A stretch of 7,897 nt of DNA, from contig DONH01000378.1 of assembly GCA_003509235.1 (NCBI GenBank), forward strand, positions 1-7,897, written 5' to 3'. Under the pieces are notes generated by a model. That model was not told the DNA's origin. It ran no database searches and worked only from the letters and a program-made list of their open reading frames with translations. Positions 1 to 6,816 of the stretch are shown here, in pieces; position 1 is the first letter of the stretch; each line of letters begins with the position of its first letter. The stretch is from Planctomycetaceae bacterium. GTDB taxonomy: Bacteria; Planctomycetota; Planctomycetia; Pirellulales; UBA1268. Position numbers and translations under genes: made by a program.

Positions 1-1
1 A

Positions 2-2032
2 GAGAGCTCATTTCTCGCCGGCGCTGATGTGGGTCAGATTGATACAGTTTGGTCACTGCCGCCCGCTCGCGTGAAGGAGTTATGTGACAATGGCAGAAAA
101 CTTCTCGATATGTTTGCTGTCTCACCATGGCCAAGCGTTGCGGTCATAGATGGTGTTTGCCTCGGGGGAGGTCTTGAACTTGCACTTGCATGTGATCTGC
201 GCGTAGCTACCGAGAATCAAAAGACAGTTCTTGGGATGCCGGAAGTCAAACTTGGTTTGTTGCCGGGGTGGGGTGGCACTGTTCGCTTGCCCCGACTGAT
301 CGGAATAGGCCCCGCAATTGAACTGATAGCTTCGGGTGATGCGATCACCGGCGCTCAAGCCAAGAGCCTTGGTCTAGTTGATGCCTGCGTGTCAGTTCAC
401 TCAGCACGAGAATCAGCACGTGCTTTAATTGAGCAAGCAATTGCCACCAAAGATTATTGTAAGCGTCGAGCGGATTTACAGCTGCCACAAGTGCTGGATA
501 AACCAGAGAATGATTTTTTGTTGGCGACTACTGGTGCCGTAATTGTAGCTCGCACGAAAGGAAATTATCCAGCGCCTATGGTTGCGTTCGACACAATTTT
601 GCAGGGTTCTACAAAGTCCGTAAAAGAAGCTGCGGTTCTTGAAAGCAGAGCCTTCTCTGATTTGACGCAGACGTCAGTCGCAAAACAACTTGTGCGTGTG
701 TACCGGCTTGGTGAACGAAACCGAAGAGACTGTGGCCTTGGCGAATCAGTGCAACTGACTTCGAACGAGTCGATACATGTGAACGAGGTGCACAAACCAT
801 CAATTGTCGGTGCAGGTATCATGGGTGCTGGCATTACAGCGCGTCATGTACGTTCAAGGTTCATTACAAAGCTTGTTGACATCGATGCTGGGATACTTGG
901 GCAGAGTGTTCCCGCTATCTTGGAAGAAGCTGCATGGGACCGTTATTACCAGAAGACAAATCAGGAGAAAGTCAGTGAGTTGACAGGTCGTCTCATGTCT
1001 TCAACACAACTGTCATCAATCGCAGACACGGATATTGTTATAGAAAGTGTGATTGAACGGACGGACTTAAAACGACAGGTGCTTGCAGAAATTGAATCCA
1101 CAGTTTCCCCGAGCACTATTATTTGCACGAATACATCAACAAATCCGATAGTTACACTTGCCGATGTATTCTCTGATCCGACACGGTTTTGTGGGATGCA
1201 TTTCTTCAATCCCGTCAGGAAAATGTCTTTGGTCGAAGTTATTCGTGGTCCAGATACCAGTGACGCTACAGTTGCTTCAGTCGTTCTGCACGCAAAACGA
1301 CTGAAGAAAGTTCCAGTTGTCGTTCAAGACAGTCCAGGATTTCTTGTCAATCGGGTTCTGACACCATATCTGCATGAATCAGTTGAATTGTTGCGGGAAG
1401 GAGTTGATCCATCACGAATTGACAAAGTTTCTCGACGATTTGGTATGCCTCTTGGGCCACTTGAACTCTATGACATGGTTGGCCTTGATACCGCCTTCTA
1501 CGCCGGTCTGGTCATGGCAAATGCTATCGGCGATCGTATTGATGCCTCGCCCGTCATACCGGCACTCGTCAAAGCTGGTTGGTTAGGCCGCAAAGCAGGA
1601 ATAGGATTTTATACATACAAGGATGCTGGTCATGATGCAAAAACTGAAAGTGTCAATGAGAAACTAGATGATCTAATCGATCCATATCGTTTAGCAGAGC
1701 GGCAGACGACTGATGAGCAAATTTGTGACCGATTGTTCTTGCCGATGTTACTCGAATCACTCCTTGTCCTGGATGAAGGTATTGTGCGGGATGGATGTGA
1801 TATCGATCTCGCTGTTATTCATGCACTTGGATTTCCGGCGTTCCGTGGTGGAGTACTTGCATGGGGTGATTTTCTTGGTGCAGCTGAGGTTGTTCGTCGG
1901 CTTGATCAATTCAAAGACCTGGGGCCACGCATGAAACCGCCGGCAAGGCTTTTGGCTCATGCTGAATCAGGTCGCCCTTTTACATCGGTGGAAGAAAGCG
2001 CAAGTCATTCAAGGAAAGCTACTCGAGGGTGA
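2..2032 (+). CDS. fadJ: Multifunctional fatty-acid oxidation alpha subunit (enoyl-CoA hydratase / 3-hydroxyacyl-CoA dehydrogenase), 5' end cut by the window
   Basis: The protein hydrates trans-2-enoyl-CoA and then oxidises L-3-hydroxyacyl-CoA with NAD+, which are steps two and three of cytoplasmic beta-oxidation. The frame is open to the left edge. The crotonase oxyanion motif FLAGAD is encoded at nt 11-28, before the first possible start (GTG at 29), so the gene begins upstream and roughly 50-60 residues are missing. Residue numbers here count from that GTG. The crotonase domain (to about 190) has both catalytic glutamates, E50 (GGGLELALAC) and E72 (MPEVKLGLLPG). The Rossmann motif GAGIMGAG lies at 261-268, with an acidic VDID strand end expected for NAD. 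The dehydrogenase residues S370, H391 (HFFNP), E403 and N441 keep the spacing known from mammalian 3-hydroxyacyl-CoA dehydrogenase (137/158/170/208). Two C-terminal dehydrogenase domains follow, the second with GFPAFRGG. The crotonase half resembles E. coli FadJ more than FadB, from memory, so the symbol is a class label. It is followed directly by its thiolase partner. Confidence 0.93.
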   Translation, partial: ESSFLAGADVGQIDTVWSLPPARVKELCDNGRKLLDMFAVSPWPSVAVIDGVCLGGGLELALACDLRVATENQKTVLGMPEVKLGLLPGWGGTVRLPRLIGIGPAIELIASGDAITGAQAKSLGLVDACVSVHSARESARALIEQAIATKDYCKRRADLQLPQVLDKPENDFLLATTGAVIVARTKGNYPAPMVAFDTILQGSTKSVKEAAVLESRAFSDLTQTSVAKQLVRVYRLGERNRRDCGLGESVQLTSNESIHVNEVHKPSIVGAGIMGAGITARHVRSRFITKLVDIDAGILGQSVPAILEEAAWDRYYQKTNQEKVSELTGRLMSSTQLSSIADTDIVIESVIERTDLKRQVLAEIESTVSPSTIICTNTSTNPIVTLADVFSDPTRFCGMHFFNPVRKMSLVEVIRGPDTSDATVASVVLHAKRLKKVPVVVQDSPGFLVNRVLTPYLHESVELLREGVDPSRIDKVSRRFGMPLGPLELYDMVGLDTAFYAGLVMANAIGDRIDASPVIPALVKAGWLGRKAGIGFYTYKDAGHDAKTESVNEKLDDLIDPYRLAERQTTDEQICDRLFLPMLLESLLVLDEGIVRDGCDIDLAVIHALGFPAFRGGVLAWGDFLGAAEVVRRLDQFKDLGPRMKPPARLLAHAESGRPFTSVEESASHSRKATRG
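2025..2029 (+). promoter_or_regulatory. Ribosome binding site that favours ATG 2035 as thiolase start
   Basis: GAGGG lies five bases before ATG 2035, which is good spacing. The alternative start, GTG 2029, overlaps the upstream TGA in a GTGA arrangement but has only AAGGA at 2011-2015, about 13 bases away. The site sits inside the last codons of the upstream gene, which suggests translational coupling. Confidence 0.55.
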
Positions 2033-2034
2033 AA

Positions 2035-3219
2035 ATGACACGATTGTCTCGCTCCCCGGAAAATACCCCAGTTGTTGTGTCCTGCTGTCGAACTGCAATC
2101 GGTCGGTCTGATGCAGATCATGGTGTTTTCCGAGAAGTCCGTGGTGATGAGCTAGCTGCTTTAGTCGTAGGCGAAGCGGTTGCAAGAGGAAGAGTACCAC
2201 CGGAATGCATCGAGGATGTTCTTGTAGGCGTGACTCAGCAACGCGCAGAGCTTGGCGGTAATGCAGCGCGTACAATAGCCATGTTGGCGGGGCTGCCTTT
2301 CACCGCGGCAGCTTCCACAACGAATCGTTTGTGTGGTTCATCACTACAAGGTTTGTCGCAGGCATGCCATTCGATCGTAGCTGGTGCAGAAGATGTTCAC
2401 GTTGTTGCAGGCGTTGAGCATATGCAACGTCTTCCAATGAATTCTCAAATCAACTTTCATCCTCAAGCTTTTTCAAGGTCGAGTCGTGCAGTTCTTTCAA
2501 TGGGATTGACGGCCGAGTTTCTCGCCTCGAGTCGTGGTATCAGTCGCAAGTCACAAGAGGAATATGCACTTGAAAGCCACCGTCGAGCAACACAAGCAGC
2601 AGATGCAGGGTTTTTTAAGAATGAGATTATTCAGTGCCAGGGTTTGGATGACAATGGCGTCCTCGCTTTCGTAGATCGTGATCAGTCGATTCGTTCGGAT
2701 GCAAACCTTGCAGCAATGGAGAAACTTAACCCGGTATTTTTGCCAAACCTGGGGAGTGTCACTGCTGCTACAAGTGCTCCATTGAGTGACGGAGCTGCTG
2801 CAATGGTTGTTATGTCTGAAGCAACAGCACGTCGTCATCAGCTCACACCTCTGGTTCGTGTGGTAAGCACAGCGGTTGTCGGTGTGTCGCCAGCTTTGAT
2901 GGGTATGGGGCCGGTGCACGCGACTCATAAAGTACTTCATCGCTCGGGACTTCGCTTGCGGGATATTGAAATCTTAGAATTGAATGAAGCTTTTGCGGTT
3001 CAGGCTATTGCGTGTATCGAAGAATTAAAACTTGATTACGACAGAGTAAATGTTTGTGGTGGCAGTTTGGCTATTGGACATCCTCTCGGAGCAAGCGGTG
3101 CCCGTATTTCAACAACACTTATTCACGCAATGCGAGATCGTCAGGTTCGTCTTGGCTTGGCTGCGATGTGTGTTGGGCTTGGACAGGGAGTCGCAGTTAT
3201 TTTTGAATTGATAGACTGA
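2035..3219 (+). CDS. fadA: 3-ketoacyl-CoA thiolase, FadA type (beta subunit)
   Basis: The enzyme cleaves 3-ketoacyl-CoA with CoA to give acetyl-CoA and a chain shortened by two carbons, the last step of beta-oxidation. It is presumably the beta subunit that pairs with the preceding alpha subunit. From ATG 2035 it has 394 residues, close to the roughly 390 usual for FadA. The nucleophile C100 is in NRLCGSS, NEAF starts at 317, H349 is in GHPLGASG, and the second cysteine C379 is in CVGLGQG. The Cys-His-Cys positions run parallel to C91/H343/C373 of E. coli FadA as I recall it. The segments GVEHM, MGLTAE, GISR and GARISTTL are also FadA-like over the whole length, and CxGLGQG is the FadA rather than the usual CIGGGQG form. 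GTG 2029 would add two residues. No sign of damage. A short-chain acetyl-CoA acetyltransferase is less likely given the context and the FadA signatures. Confidence 0.93.
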   Translation: MTRLSRSPENTPVVVSCCRTAIGRSDADHGVFREVRGDELAALVVGEAVARGRVPPECIEDVLVGVTQQRAELGGNAARTIAMLAGLPFTAAASTTNRLCGSSLQGLSQACHSIVAGAEDVHVVAGVEHMQRLPMNSQINFHPQAFSRSSRAVLSMGLTAEFLASSRGISRKSQEEYALESHRRATQAADAGFFKNEIIQCQGLDDNGVLAFVDRDQSIRSDANLAAMEKLNPVFLPNLGSVTAATSAPLSDGAAAMVVMSEATARRHQLTPLVRVVSTAVVGVSPALMGMGPVHATHKVLHRSGLRLRDIEILELNEAFAVQAIACIEELKLDYDRVNVCGGSLAIGHPLGASGARISTTLIHAMRDRQVRLGLAAMCVGLGQGVAVIFELID

Positions 3220-3258
3220 TTTTCTTGGATTACGGTGTGTCTGTAGAGCAAGTGGAAT

Positions 3259-3286
3259 ACCTCGACTTCTCCCCGAGTGTCGTGGT
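3259..3286 (+). other. Weak imperfect hairpin in the gap between thiolase and fusion gene
   Basis: ACCTCGAC (3259-3266) can pair with GTCGTGGT (3279-3286) with one T-T mismatch around a 12-base loop. No T-run follows, so it is not a standard intrinsic terminator. The rest of the gap (3220-3327) shows no convincing promoter and no credible small gene. The hairpin may be a chance structure, a leader element or an RNA-processing site. Confidence 0.2.
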
Positions 3287-3327
3287 GGTACAACAATTCT
3301 GGCTAATGCTTTCAATAAGATTTCTGT

Positions 3328-6300
3328 ATGGAAAAAACTTTGCATCATCCGGCTGAAGCTACACCAAACAGTCTGGCTAAGAAATGTATGCCGGTATCAC
3401 TAGTTCAACTTTTGCTTGAACGTTGTGATACGAGTTTTGATCGTCTAGCAATAATTGATTCTCTTGCAGGTGAGCAGCTTCGTTGGGGACAACTGCTGCA
3501 ACAATCCGTCAGAGTTGCTGAACGGATTGGGGCTGCAGGTCTGAGGTCAGGTGATCGGGTGATTCATATTGGTCTGCATACTGCTGCATGGCCGATAGTG
3601 GATTTCGCATGCTTACTCAGTGGTGTTGTTCATGTAGCCCTTCATGCAGAGGAAAGTCAATCAGAACTAATTCGTCAATTGCAACTATTTCAGCCATGCG
3701 GTTTGATTTTTTCAGGTGAAAATTCTCTGCGACATCTCAGTCATAGTCGGTTGCCGCTCCTTGAGGTACGAGCAGACTGGCGTATAAAACATGTGGCGTA
3801 TGCAACTGTCCGTGATTACATTGCTGAACGAGCCAGACAATGTGACCCTGATGGGCCAGCCTCGGTGCTTATTTCTTCAGGCACAACAGGTCGCCCCAAA
3901 GGCTTTGTGCATAGTCAGCGATCCTTGGTGATGAATGCAGTGGCATCTGCAGCGGAGTTTTTAGAAGAACCCGATGACGTTCGGCTTTCATGGTTGCCTC
4001 AAAGCCATGCGATGGCACGAGTCGGAGATCTTTACACGACACTTGTTCGGGGAGGCGCCCTAAATGTTGTTCGTGATCGTCAGAAAATTCTTGACGCGTG
4101 TAAAAAAATACCCCCAGCGGCAATGCTCGGAGTACCGATCTTCTACGACAGACTGGCACGAGCAGCTCAGCAAGGAAGAATCGCAAGCCTTGTTGATGTA
4201 TTAGGAGGACGAATACGCGTTTGTGTTTCAGGCGGTGCTCCACTCCGACGATGGACTGCCCGTATTTTTCAACAACACGGTGTACCGCTTGTTGAAGGGT
4301 ATGGTTTAGCAGAAGCGGGCCCTGTTGTTGCCGTGTCGAATCCACGATGCGAGCAAACCGGTGCTGTTGGACGTCCATTGCAAGGTATAGAAATTACGAT
4401 CTCCAAAGAAGGTGCACGTGCGGGTGAGGTTCTTGTGCGAACTCCGTGTCGAGCGATGGCCGTAATAGATCCATCGAAAGGCCGGGAGGAGTCTCAAATC
4501 GATCGAACAGCTTGGTTGGGAACAGGTGACAGAGGTGTCATTGATACTGACGGCCAGTTAAGAATTATCGGACGAATTGACGATGTACTGACACTAGCCA
4601 ACGGTACGAAGTTGCTGCCAGCTGATGTGGAGCTGGTGCTACTAGAAGAACCAGCTGTTGCTCAAGTTTGCGTGACGGGCGAAGGGCTTCCGTGGCCAGT
4701 GGCGTTCATAGTGCCTGAACCAGTGATCGTAAGGGCTTTGCTTAAACGATTTCGTTGCAGAGTATGGAGTCGCAAACAGGCTCTCTCGCACCCGAAAATA
4801 CTTCGTTGGTTTTCGCATAGACTGGCTGAGCAGCAAAAAGTTTTACCTCGTCGAATATGTGTCAGACGGTTCCTGCTTGTTGATCATCCATTCGACATGG
4901 CACATGGCGAAGCAACAGGGTCTTTTAAGATAAAACGGCGCAGTATTGCAAAGCATTTTTCATCATATATCCGCTCTTTCGAGCCACAAACAGACGGTAC
5001 GACAGCAATCCTTCTACCTGGAGTCGGCACAATTAAGGACACAAACCATCGGTCAGCTGAAAAAAAAGAATCAGTTTCGTTGCCCCAAAGTTCCTCTCAA
5101 ATCAATTGTCTCACTTCAGCATTTTGGGGAGGAACAGATTCTTCTGTAGATGGAAGCGGATTTGCCCATGCTGCGGAGCAGATGGTGACAGGGATGTCCG
5201 ACAAAATTTCAACCATTGTTGATAAGGCCAAAGACACTATTGAGAACCTTCGTACTAATGACGAAATCTATGAGAAGGTAGAAGGTGCGATATTACCAGC
5301 AGCTCCGTTAGCTGATGCACCAATGCCGCCAACGGGCAAGCTTTCAGGACGTGCAGAGCGAGCAATTAGTAAAACAGGTTTATGGGGTTTGTTTGTACCA
5401 CAGACATACGGCGGGTCAGGTTGTAGCCACATAGAGCTTATGCAAGCAATTACACATCTTGCTTGCGTCAATCCTACGGTCTCTGGATTGCTTTCAGTCC
5501 ACTCAACAATCGGTGCTGTTTCAGCACTGACTACATTCGGCTCCGATGACCAACGCCAACACTGGTTGCCGCGATTGGCCGTAGGAAACCCAATGTCTGT
5601 TTTTGCTGCAACTGAGCCTGATGCGGGTTGTGACCTTCATAGGGTGGCATCACAACTTGATTATGACGGAAAGCAGTTTCGACTTACTGGAACGAAGATG
5701 TTTATTACCGGGGCAACGTATGGTCGTTTGGTTAAACTCCTGGCGATTTCTGAAGGCAAGCCTGTTATTGTTCTCATCAAGCTTCCTGATTCGGATACGC
5801 CGAATTTCGTATTGCAGAGCTATGGTCTTCATCCACTCAAGCATGCTCATAATAATGCTCTGAAATTTGAGCGGTTTCCAGTAGATGCTTCTTGTGTGTT
5901 GCATCCAGAAAAAACTTTCGATGGTCAAGAAAGCGATGGCATGTCAATTGTGTGGCATGGCCTCAATCGCGGGCGTGTGGCGCTTGCCGCACAAGCTGCT
6001 GGAACAATCAGCCTGTTGTTGAATCAGGCAGCTATGTTTTCAGGCAAACGACATACCTGGGGACAGCCAATTCAGAAGAGGGAGCTTGTGCTGGGTCGTC
6101 TAGGGAGAATGGCATCTGCGAAACTCGTCTGCGAGGCTTTGTCTGGGTGGTCAGCATCGGTAATTGATGGCGGTGGATCAGGAGAACTGGAAGCCATTCT
6201 TGCAAAGGTCGTTGCCAGTCGTTGCCTGCGCCAAGTCGCTATTGATGCTCTAGGGGTCCATGGAGGCCGTGCATTTCTCGTCGGTCATCCACTTGGAGAT

Positions 6301-6816
6301 TCATTTCATGATCATTTCGCTGCTGGGATTTATGAAGGTGAAAGTGACCTGCTTGGACTGGCACTGTTTAAGGGTATTGCGAAGCATCACCCGCTTGCAT
6401 TGAAGAAAAATCTTCTGGAATGGATTCGATGGAGATGTTCTCAAAGCCTCAAGTATTTCTCATCCAAGGAAGACACCACTCTTCTCGATGGTGACCTTCG
6501 TGATTTAGCAATTCAAGCTCGTCGTAGTCTTGTCGCCACAAGTGTTGAGGCCGACCGGCTTTTGAGAAGGCATGGCAAAAAATTGGTCGAGCAACAACTG
6601 ATTCTTGCAAACCTTTCAGATCAGATTCAAGGGTTGATTTCGTGTCTTGCCGTCATTCATCTTGCAGATAGGAGAGCTGATAATGCTTCACGGCATGCTG
6701 CAATATACTGGTGTCGTTCTGTAATCATGAAATTTCTTGGGAAACCACTCGTTTCTTGTGATTATAAGCGACTCGCAGAACTTGGTCGCTGTTCTTTAAG
6801 TAGTCATTCTGACTAG
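3328..6816 (+). CDS. Fusion of long-chain acyl-CoA synthetase and VLCAD-type acyl-CoA dehydrogenase
   Basis: One open frame of 1162 codons holds two complete enzymes. The N-terminal half (to about 550) is a class I adenylate-forming ligase that would activate fatty acids with ATP and CoA. It has P-loop SSGTTGRPKG at 183-192, LSWLPQSHAMAR as in long-chain synthetases, GYGLAE at 324-329 (alanine where Thr/Ser is usual), GTGD ending at D401, GRIDD at 415-419 and the C-terminal catalytic lysine K534 in FKIKRR. After a Ser/Gly-rich linker (about 555-655) comes an acyl-CoA dehydrogenase: GLFVPQTYGG near 686-695, the FAD motif AATEPDAG at 760-767, RHTWGQPI, and the probable catalytic base E1003 in IYEGESD. 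The tail (about 1032-1150, with VEADRLLRRHGKKLVEQQ) resembles the C-terminal helical domain of VLCAD/ACAD9. The start has only a weak SD (TAAGA, 3316-3320); ATG 3388 is an alternative that still precedes the ligase fold. It probably acts at or near the membrane, feeding the two upstream gene products. The frame depends on an A8 run in the linker, so two separate genes remain possible. Confidence 0.85.
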   Translation: MEKTLHHPAEATPNSLAKKCMPVSLVQLLLERCDTSFDRLAIIDSLAGEQLRWGQLLQQSVRVAERIGAAGLRSGDRVIHIGLHTAAWPIVDFACLLSGVVHVALHAEESQSELIRQLQLFQPCGLIFSGENSLRHLSHSRLPLLEVRADWRIKHVAYATVRDYIAERARQCDPDGPASVLISSGTTGRPKGFVHSQRSLVMNAVASAAEFLEEPDDVRLSWLPQSHAMARVGDLYTTLVRGGALNVVRDRQKILDACKKIPPAAMLGVPIFYDRLARAAQQGRIASLVDVLGGRIRVCVSGGAPLRRWTARIFQQHGVPLVEGYGLAEAGPVVAVSNPRCEQTGAVGRPLQGIEITISKEGARAGEVLVRTPCRAMAVIDPSKGREESQIDRTAWLGTGDRGVIDTDGQLRIIGRIDDVLTLANGTKLLPADVELVLLEEPAVAQVCVTGEGLPWPVAFIVPEPVIVRALLKRFRCRVWSRKQALSHPKILRWFSHRLAEQQKVLPRRICVRRFLLVDHPFDMAHGEATGSFKIKRRSIAKHFSSYIRSFEPQTDGTTAILLPGVGTIKDTNHRSAEKKESVSLPQSSSQINCLTSAFWGGTDSSVDGSGFAHAAEQMVTGMSDKISTIVDKAKDTIENLRTNDEIYEKVEGAILPAAPLADAPMPPTGKLSGRAERAISKTGLWGLFVPQTYGGSGCSHIELMQAITHLACVNPTVSGLLSVHSTIGAVSALTTFGSDDQRQHWLPRLAVGNPMSVFAATEPDAGCDLHRVASQLDYDGKQFRLTGTKMFITGATYGRLVKLLAISEGKPVIVLIKLPDSDTPNFVLQSYGLHPLKHAHNNALKFERFPVDASCVLHPEKTFDGQESDGMSIVWHGLNRGRVALAAQAAGTISLLLNQAAMFSGKRHTWGQPIQKRELVLGRLGRMASAKLVCEALSGWSASVIDGGGSGELEAILAKVVASRCLRQVAIDALGVHGGRAFLVGHPLGDSFHDHFAAGIYEGESDLLGLALFKGIAKHHPLALKKNLLEWIRWRCSQSLKYFSSKEDTTLLDGDLRDLAIQARRSLVATSVEADRLLRRHGKKLVEQQLILANLSDQIQGLISCLAVIHLADRRADNASRHAAIYWCRSVIMKFLGKPLVSCDYKRLAELGRCSLSSHSD
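5060..5067 (+). other. Run of eight A in the interdomain linker, possible slippage or sequence-error site
   Basis: Eight consecutive A cover codons 578-580 (Glu-Lys-Lys), between the ligase and dehydrogenase domains. Loss of one A, or a +1 shift, sends the ligase into a frame that ends with TAG at 5147-5149. Gain of one A, or a -1 shift, runs to a TGA near 5220. A start for a separate dehydrogenase exists at ATG 5182, with GGAG at 5175-5178, though its spacing of three bases is short. That slippage happens is inference; the run and the stops are seen. Confidence 0.4.
6801..6815. other. Inverted repeat at the shared gene ends
   Basis: TAGTCA (6801-6806) and TGACTA (6810-6815) form a perfect six-base inverted repeat around TTC. 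The right arm includes the sppA stop (6813-6815) and two bases of the fusion-gene stop (6814-6816). The stem is AT-rich and short, and neither strand has a T-run after it, so a role as a bidirectional terminator is only a possibility. Confidence 0.25.

Noticed and set aside
29..31. GTG as the true start of the first gene
   Set aside because: The codons before it, back to nt 2, encode the conserved crotonase motif FLAGAD in the same frame, so the GTG is an internal valine and the gene starts outside the window.
2551..2940. 129-codon minus-strand frame opposite the thiolase
   Set aside because: It is rich in Cys, His and Ser in the way expected of an antisense shadow and lies opposite conserved thiolase sequence.
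3237..3354. Small peptide of about 39 codons from GTG 3237 in the intergenic gap
   Set aside because: It has no SD, an unremarkable sequence, and runs into the start of the next gene in another frame; probably chance.
3869..4378. 169-codon minus-strand frame opposite the ligase domain
   Set aside because: It lies fully opposite conserved P-loop to A5 sequence of the ligase, shows no known motif, and its composition fits the complement of coding DNA.
4946..5149. Separate 67-codon gene overlapping the fusion linker
   Set aside because: It lies in a shifted frame, has no recognisable domain, and its upstream part overlaps conserved ligase sequence. It matters only as the alternative ligase tail after a shift at the A8 run.
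6801..6815. Calling the junction inverted repeat a Rho-independent terminator
   Set aside because: The stem has six mostly AT pairs and no T-run follows on either strand, so it is listed only as an inverted repeat.
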